Positions 24,351 through 28,345 of a stretch of 28,345 bases of DNA are shown here, one piece after another. Positions within the stretch are counted from its first letter, which is position 1, and each line of letters starts with the position of its first letter. This DNA is from Candidatus Aenigmatarchaeota archaeon. GTDB lineage: Archaea; Aenigmatarchaeota; Aenigmatarchaeia; CG10238-14. The notes beneath the pieces were generated by a model. The model did no database searches and was not told the DNA's origin. It saw only the letters and a program-made list of their open reading frames with translations. The stretch spans positions 1 to 28,345 of the forward strand of contig JAFCCM010000025.1 in assembly GCA_017610225.1 (NCBI GenBank), written 5' to 3'. Made by a program: the position numbers and the translations under genes.

Positions 24351-25277
24351 TTATGATGATTGAAGTCTTTCTAAAACTTCATACATCCGTGTGGGAATAA
24401 CAAGAACGTTTTCCGCAGCATTTTCAAGCATTCTTTTTACATTAAGATTTGGTTCAAAGCTACTATACCTGACAATTGCTAAAAACATTTGCCATGCTGA
24501 AGGTAAAGGTAACCCCTCACCTTCAGATTCTACGTTCATTTCACCTAACATAGCTGAGATTTCTTCTCTACGCTTTTTACCAATTTTTTCAATAACATCA
24601 AGAGTGCCAAGCATTTGATCTTCAGTTAATGTACTGTTAAAACTGTTGGATATCATTTCAAGAATACTTCCTGAAAATACTTGCATATAGGATGCAACTG
24701 CTGATGCCATTTCAGTATTTGAATTAGCAATATGAACTTGTCTCATTTCTCCTAGTTTGAATCCGAATACAACTCTCCCGGCGTTTACATATGTTGAAAT
24801 ACCAAAAGATAAGGTTGCAGCTTTGGTACCATCATAGCTATTTTGAACAATCATAACTGGAAGCACATCTCCTACATTTGGTATATGTTGACAACTCTGA
24901 ATGATTAATTCGGTTCTCATTTTTGTAAGATCATAACTTAAAATTGTATTCTCATTTAAAACCGGCATGCCAACTTCTTGGACAGCAGCTCGTATTCTTT
25001 GATTTAAAACATCATGACCCATGAACTGATAATAATCAGAAACGATGCCGCAATATAGATAACCATCATCCGATTCAGATTTTCTCGTAAATATTGCAAT
25101 TATTGGTAATGGGAGTCCATCTGTATCATGTTTTAAATTAGATGCTTCATTAGTAAACATTGGTGCAAGCTGTCTATAAACAACTTCAGAATATCTATCA
25201 GCATATTTATAATATCCCTTGTATGCTAGAGATTCCAGACCCATCATTTCCGCTCTTTCGCTAAATGGTGTTCGCAT
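24351..25277 (-). CDS. DUF932-like protein
   Basis: A 308-residue soluble protein. The central part, YCGIVSDYYQFMGHDVLNQR, LPVMIVQNSYDGTKAATLSF and GISTYVNAGRVVFGFKLGEM followed by RQVHIANSN, resembles the pattern of DUF932 / plasmid- and phage-borne proteins ('sd.Y....', 'n..dGs.a....g..v..C.N', 'r.Htn'), whose function is not known to me with confidence. An acidic helical C-terminal half follows (IGKKRREEISAMLGEMNVES). AAAGGAGG eight bases upstream supports ATG 25277. It is followed by a strong terminator. DUF932 similarity is by eye only; a nucleoid- or replication-associated role would be a guess. Confidence 0.6.
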   Translation of the reverse strand: MRTPFSERAEMMGLESLAYKGYYKYADRYSEVVYRQLAPMFTNEASNLKHDTDGLPLPIIAIFTRKSESDDGYLYCGIVSDYYQFMGHDVLNQRIRAAVQEVGMPVLNENTILSYDLTKMRTELIIQSCQHIPNVGDVLPVMIVQNSYDGTKAATLSFGISTYVNAGRVVFGFKLGEMRQVHIANSNTEMASAVASYMQVFSGSILEMISNSFNSTLTEDQMLGTLDVIEKIGKKRREEISAMLGEMNVESEGEGLPLPSAWQMFLAIVRYSSFEPNLNVKRMLENAAENVLVIPTRMYEVLERLQSS

Positions 25278-25305
25278 TTTATTCGCCTCCTTTCATTGTC
25301 AATTA

Positions 25306-25935
25306 TTATATTCTCTTAACATAGAATCTCAAATAAATATTACGCCCGTCAAAATTAAATTTTTTATCAATATTTACTACTTCAAATCTTTTTTCAAGCT
25401 CCCAAAACATCTTTGCTCTTAGAGGAGTCCAAATTGAAGCATGCGGACATGATGGTTCATTTAACAATTCGGTTGTTAACTCAATATTCCATCCTTCAAA
25501 ACTGTCATACTTATCATAGTCATTCTTTTCAAATCGTGTTTCTTCCTCAAGAATTTTTTGAGCCAAAACTTCATAATTTGGTACTATAACATCAACCATA
25601 GAATCCCTTCTTGTAATCGTTGACACCAAATATATAAAATAATTTAATTGTGTGAAAGATATGTGCTCAAGGAATCTATATATTGTAATATGATCAAATT
25701 GAAGTATAGTTCTTTCCATAAATTCAAATATATCTATATTACAAAATGCTTGTTTAGAAGTTCTGTTTTGATTATTTGACCAATTAAATACATCTGTTTC
25801 AATAGATATTGGTTTAGTTTCTGAATAATATGATGTATCAATATTTAAAGTATAGACTGGATTTATTTCCTCGTCGTCATCATATATAGTTTTTAGTGGA
25901 AACATCTTGCCGCCTGCTATATTTAATGTTAGCAT
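25306..25935 (-). CDS. Unknown protein (209 aa)
   Basis: A soluble acidic protein starting MLTLNIAGGKMFPLKTIYDD. It has an aromatic helix-rich middle (NIDIFEFMERTILQFDHITI, YRFLEHISFTQLNYFIYLVS) and a C-terminal charged strand pattern (RNIYLRFYVKRI). A single CPHAS stretch is the only notable Cys/His cluster. GAGG eight bases upstream supports ATG 25935. It begins two bases after the preceding gene's stop, so both are co-translated. I recognise no family. Confidence 0.72.
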   Translation of the reverse strand: MLTLNIAGGKMFPLKTIYDDDEEINPVYTLNIDTSYYSETKPISIETDVFNWSNNQNRTSKQAFCNIDIFEFMERTILQFDHITIYRFLEHISFTQLNYFIYLVSTITRRDSMVDVIVPNYEVLAQKILEEETRFEKNDYDKYDSFEGWNIELTTELLNEPSCPHASIWTPLRAKMFWELEKRFEVVNIDKKFNFDGRNIYLRFYVKRI

Positions 25936-25937
25936 TA

Positions 25938-26672
25938 TTAAATCCTCACATTCTCGAACGTGATACTTTTTGTAAATGGTTCGATATAAAATTTGAAATA
26001 TCTTTCACGATCAATGTCTTCAGTATCCATTATTCTTAAAGTTGAAGGGGAAATTTCAATTTCACCATACCCTTTTAAAAATATTGCTAATTTATTATTT
26101 TTTGTTGGTATGCCAAATAACTCTGGATCTTGTGAATTAAAAACTTCATCCCTTATTTTTTGTAAATGATGAAACATTCGGTCTTTGCTAAAATCTGATA
26201 GTTTGCACAACCGAATATATATTTTATCCATTTTTTTATATCTATGTGAGATTCCTTTAATAGAAACCTCAAAATTATTATCAATTGCGATATATTTTCT
26301 TCTATCAATTGATGCGATAAATTTTTGATAACTCTTTCTTCTTTCTAATGGAATGTGACCAATATTTGTATGTTGAAGTAATCTTGTAAGAATCATTCCA
26401 TCATATTGTCTAATTACAATTTCATCTTCTTTAATATTATTTTTTAATATATAATCATCAATGACTGCTTCTGTTGTAGTTCTTAATAGAGATGTTATTC
26501 TTGGATTATCACGCATCATTTGACCAATTTTTATATTTCTTCCCAATTTATCCTCTGGATCTATGCCTTCTAAATTAAAACCTAAGTTGCTCATAATCGT
26601 ATAATGACACGCTTTAATATCATATAAGTGTAAATCTCTTAATATTAATCTTAAGTTTTTATTTATTTCCAT
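25938..26672 (-). CDS. Unknown protein with polymerase-palm-like motifs
   Basis: A 244-residue protein. Residues 15-30 (LHLYDIKACHYTIMSNLG) recall the acidic 'D-x-x-x-x-Y' motif A of polymerase palms, and residues about 86-95 (IVIRQYDGMILTRLL) recall a motif C-like aspartate between strands. The intervening basic helix (MMRDNPRITSLLRTTTEAVI) could fill the place of motif B. The rest (NFEVSIKGISHRYKKMDKIY, AIFLKGYGEIEISPSTLRIM) is alpha/beta. This is a visual analogy and may be coincidental; the protein is much shorter than a full polymerase. No Shine-Dalgarno precedes ATG 26672. Instead a perfect 11-bp hairpin lies 18 bases upstream. Confidence 0.7.
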   Translation of the reverse strand: MEINKNLRLILRDLHLYDIKACHYTIMSNLGFNLEGIDPEDKLGRNIKIGQMMRDNPRITSLLRTTTEAVIDDYILKNNIKEDEIVIRQYDGMILTRLLQHTNIGHIPLERRKSYQKFIASIDRRKYIAIDNNFEVSIKGISHRYKKMDKIYIRLCKLSDFSKDRMFHHLQKIRDEVFNSQDPELFGIPTKNNKLAIFLKGYGEIEISPSTLRIMDTEDIDRERYFKFYIEPFTKSITFENVRI

Positions 26673-26690
26673 AATTAAAGTTTTGTGACT

Positions 26691-26720
26691 AACCTGTTAG
26701 ACTTATGTATCTAACAGGTT
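26691..26720 (-). promoter_or_regulatory. Perfect hairpin between two - strand genes
   Basis: AACCTGTTAGA and TCTAACAGGTT form an 11-bp perfect stem with an 8-base loop (CTTATGTA). It lies 15 bases after the stop of the upstream gene and 18 bases before the start of the next. Without a T tract on either side it is not a classical terminator; an mRNA processing or translation-control hairpin is possible. Confidence 0.55.
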
Positions 26721-26735
26721 GCCACTATAAACCCC

Positions 26736-27467
26736 TTATGATAAAGTGTCGATAATCACATTATCAATTTGAAGATGATGATTAATATCTTCAATGCTAC
26801 CTTGTTTTTCTATCAACCATTTAACAGCATCCAGTTTTGTTGTTAAATTCTCTGATTTTGCGCTTTGTTTATAGCGTAATTGTAGAGCTTCAAAATCTAA
26901 TGTTTCTGCCAATTTGACTCTTGGTATTGTTGAATCTGCAGGCAATATAGTAATTTCAGTATCACTTTTCTTTACCCGAGAAACTTCATATGGAATAAGT
27001 AGATCATCAATATCGTTACAAAATACAGTGATTAACCCTTTGCGGACTCCATAGCTTTTTATGAAAACTCCATTACCCAAATCATATATTATTCTGAAAC
27101 CGTTATTATAAATTTGCATATCTATCGCTGGAAGGTTTAAAACAGGAACCACATGGGCATCATCGAAGACAACCATCTTGCATTTTTCTTCCCCTTCATT
27201 ATTTGTATTAACCACAATAACAATAAGTTGTTCATTTGGATCAACTCCTTGAATAGATACAGTGGGTTTTCTTAAATTTGGAAAATTATCAACATTTCCA
27301 TCGAACCAGTCTGATAAAGACACGATTCCGATTTTATCATTGCTTTGTTCTTCAGTTTGTTCCTCAGTAGTTGTAGATTCAAGATCAGGGATATCGAGAT
27401 CAGTTGCAGAAAATACGCTCTCCTGTACTTGTCCTTCTTTAACCATTTGTGATAAATTTTCTGACAT
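26736..27467 (-). CDS. Unknown acidic protein (243 aa)
   Basis: The frame is open to 27539, but that part lies inside the preceding gene. ATG 27467 (MSENLSQMVKEGQVQE) has AAAGGAG 11 bases upstream and is the better start. The N terminus is disordered and very acidic (STTTEEQTEEQSNDKIG). The rest alternates short strands (NEQLIVIVVNTNNEGEE, KCKMVVFDDAHVVPVLN), and a C-terminal helical part ends in a leucine-rich segment. It has no membrane segment, metal-binding cluster or enzyme motif. Function unknown. Confidence 0.72.
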   Translation of the reverse strand: MSENLSQMVKEGQVQESVFSATDLDIPDLESTTTEEQTEEQSNDKIGIVSLSDWFDGNVDNFPNLRKPTVSIQGVDPNEQLIVIVVNTNNEGEEKCKMVVFDDAHVVPVLNLPAIDMQIYNNGFRIIYDLGNGVFIKSYGVRKGLITVFCNDIDDLLIPYEVSRVKKSDTEITILPADSTIPRVKLAETLDFEALQLRYKQSAKSENLTTKLDAVKWLIEKQGSIEDINHHLQIDNVIIDTLS

Positions 27468-27493
27468 AATATAAAATTCTCCTTTGTCTTTTT

Positions 27494-27850
27494 TTATTCT
27501 TTCCACTTGCGGCCATCTCGTTCTGGGTCTGGTCTCCATTCATATGGATTTAGATCCGAAAAAGTTTCTAAAGCGGCGCCGGCCAACGCCATAACTTTTA
27601 TTAATTCTGCATATGCTTCATATGGTGTTGAACCTTCTTCCATTTCTTTACAGTCGTTTAACCAAGGCGGAAATGACCTTTTCCAAGGACCACAATATGC
27701 AGCTTTTGCTCTTCTTAAATATTCTTCAATAAACTCAAGAAAACTTGCAAAGTTTAAAGATTTTATATCCGAATATTTACCAAAGCAACACCTTTGATAC
27801 TCTCTTTCTTTTTTATATATTTCTATAACTTTTTCTTCGCTCATATTCAT
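27494..27850 (-). CDS. Small helical protein of unknown function (118 aa)
   Basis: Starts MNMSEEKVIEIYKKEREYQR. Two helices carry conserved-looking acidic pairs (NFASFLEFIEEYLRRAKAAY and AYAELIKVMALAGAALETFS), joined by GPWKRSFPPWLNDCKEMEEG. The C terminus is NPYEWRPDPERDG. Small proteins of this build are common in large phage genomes as I know them, but I cannot name the function. The helical acidic pairs faintly recall all-alpha NTP pyrophosphohydrolases, without a convincing E-x2-E/E-x2-D set. The start overlaps the previous stop by an ATGA, and GAGG lies seven bases upstream, so translation is coupled. Confidence 0.75.
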   Translation of the reverse strand: MNMSEEKVIEIYKKEREYQRCCFGKYSDIKSLNFASFLEFIEEYLRRAKAAYCGPWKRSFPPWLNDCKEMEEGSTPYEAYAELIKVMALAGAALETFSDLNPYEWRPDPERDGRKWKE

Positions 27851-28308
27851 ATGAGTACCTCACTTATTTTGTTTTGAAGTGTTTCTATAAATAATGTTCT
27901 TGCTTCTGGAGTATTTCCATGTTTTGAATGTAATTCTTTTGGTAAATCTATAACACCAAGATTAGAAAATATGTTCTTAACAGTCTTAGGAAGTTTCACA
28001 TAAGGAAATGTAGAAACAAGCTTATATGGCTGTGAAGAAAAACATTTCTTTAATCTTCCTGGTTTTGTACCAGATATAAACATAACATGAGAGCCATAAT
28101 CTCTAAAAGTAACATATTTATATTTTGTTACTCTATATCTACACATTAATATAGCATACTGATGTTCTGCATATTTTGGTACGTGTGGCTTTTTTGGCCA
28201 AAATTTCTTTTTATCTTTTCTTGAAATTAAAAACCAATCCCTCCAGTCATTAAATTTTATTTCATAATAACTAGATGGAAATTTTATTATGTCACCACGT
28301 TTCCACAT
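27847..28308 (-). CDS. Unknown basic protein (153 aa or longer)
   Basis: A Lys/Tyr-rich protein starting MWKRGDIIKFPSSYYEIKFN if ATG 28308 is used. The region before that ATG has no ribosome site, and the frame stays open to the right edge of the window (KCVKEPIEDTLT upstream), so the true start may lie outside. The internal part (KYAEHQYAILMCRYRVTKYK, YVTFRDYGSHVMFISGTKPG) suggests a small beta-rich fold. The C-terminal region is helical. No known motif is found. It overlaps the next gene by four bases. Confidence 0.65.
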   Translation of the reverse strand: MWKRGDIIKFPSSYYEIKFNDWRDWFLISRKDKKKFWPKKPHVPKYAEHQYAILMCRYRVTKYKYVTFRDYGSHVMFISGTKPGRLKKCFSSQPYKLVSTFPYVKLPKTVKNIFSNLGVIDLPKELHSKHGNTPEARTLFIETLQNKISEVLI

Positions 28309-28345
28309 TGTTAAGGTATCTTCAATTGGTTCTTTAACACACTTA

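Noticed and set aside
1..28345. Stop-codon reassignment of TAG
   Set aside because: TAG ends the first partial gene and the gene at 5857 at sensible positions, so the standard bacterial code fits.

Overview
This window is part of the genome of a large contractile-tailed (myovirus-type) bacteriophage, or of a prophage derived from one. It is AT-rich by eye, densely packed and mostly uses strong AGGAGG-type ribosome binding sites, with the standard bacterial code (TAA, TGA and TAG all end genes). The recognisable core is a tail and packaging module: sheath, tube, a T4 gp26-like baseplate protein, gp25-like wedge, gp6/J-like wedge, gp48/54-like candidate, tape measure, large terminase and a hub-like protein. 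Several genes have only distant T4 parallels or none, so I infer a large or jumbo phage outside the T4 group. The host cannot be determined. I saw no tRNA, CRISPR array or integrase.

Layout. (1) 1-5785, + strand: the end of an unknown gene, an HTH-metallophosphoesterase, an HNH homing endonuclease overlapping its 3' end, a zinc-ribbon protein flanked by inverted repeats, a virion-type protein, and the tail sheath gene, which is broken by a frame change. (2) 5857-8759, - strand: a compact accessory operon inserted between sheath and tube. It encodes a membrane-anchored coiled protein (frameshifted), a radical SAM/SPASM-like enzyme, two different proteins sharing an N-terminal ITNSSSSSF block, and one unknown protein. 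It ends at a bidirectional terminator shared with the sheath gene. (3) 8902-16495, + strand: HAD phosphatase, tail tube, gp26-like protein (split), a two-helix membrane protein, gp25-like wedge, a wedge-associated candidate, the large J-like wedge and an unknown protein. (4) 16482-28345, - strand: gp48/54-like candidate, tape measure, a HExxH zincin, large terminase, hub-like protein, a DUF932-like protein and several unknown proteins.

How the genes work together. The tail genes should build the tube, sheath and baseplate, the tape measure sets the length, and the terminase fills the head. The radical SAM/NSSSSSF operon has no evident structural role and is the best candidate for an undescribed system: an enzyme next to two unrelated proteins that share a tag-like N terminus looks like a peptide- or protein-modification cassette. 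A recurrent intergenic element, roughly TTTAGAACAAAATATAAA, lies upstream of at least six genes on both strands, always in the gene's orientation, and is a candidate phage-specific promoter. Three genes are interrupted by single frame changes, one at an A5 run and one possibly at a T6 run. These may be sequencing indels, decay or recoding, and raw reads should settle which.
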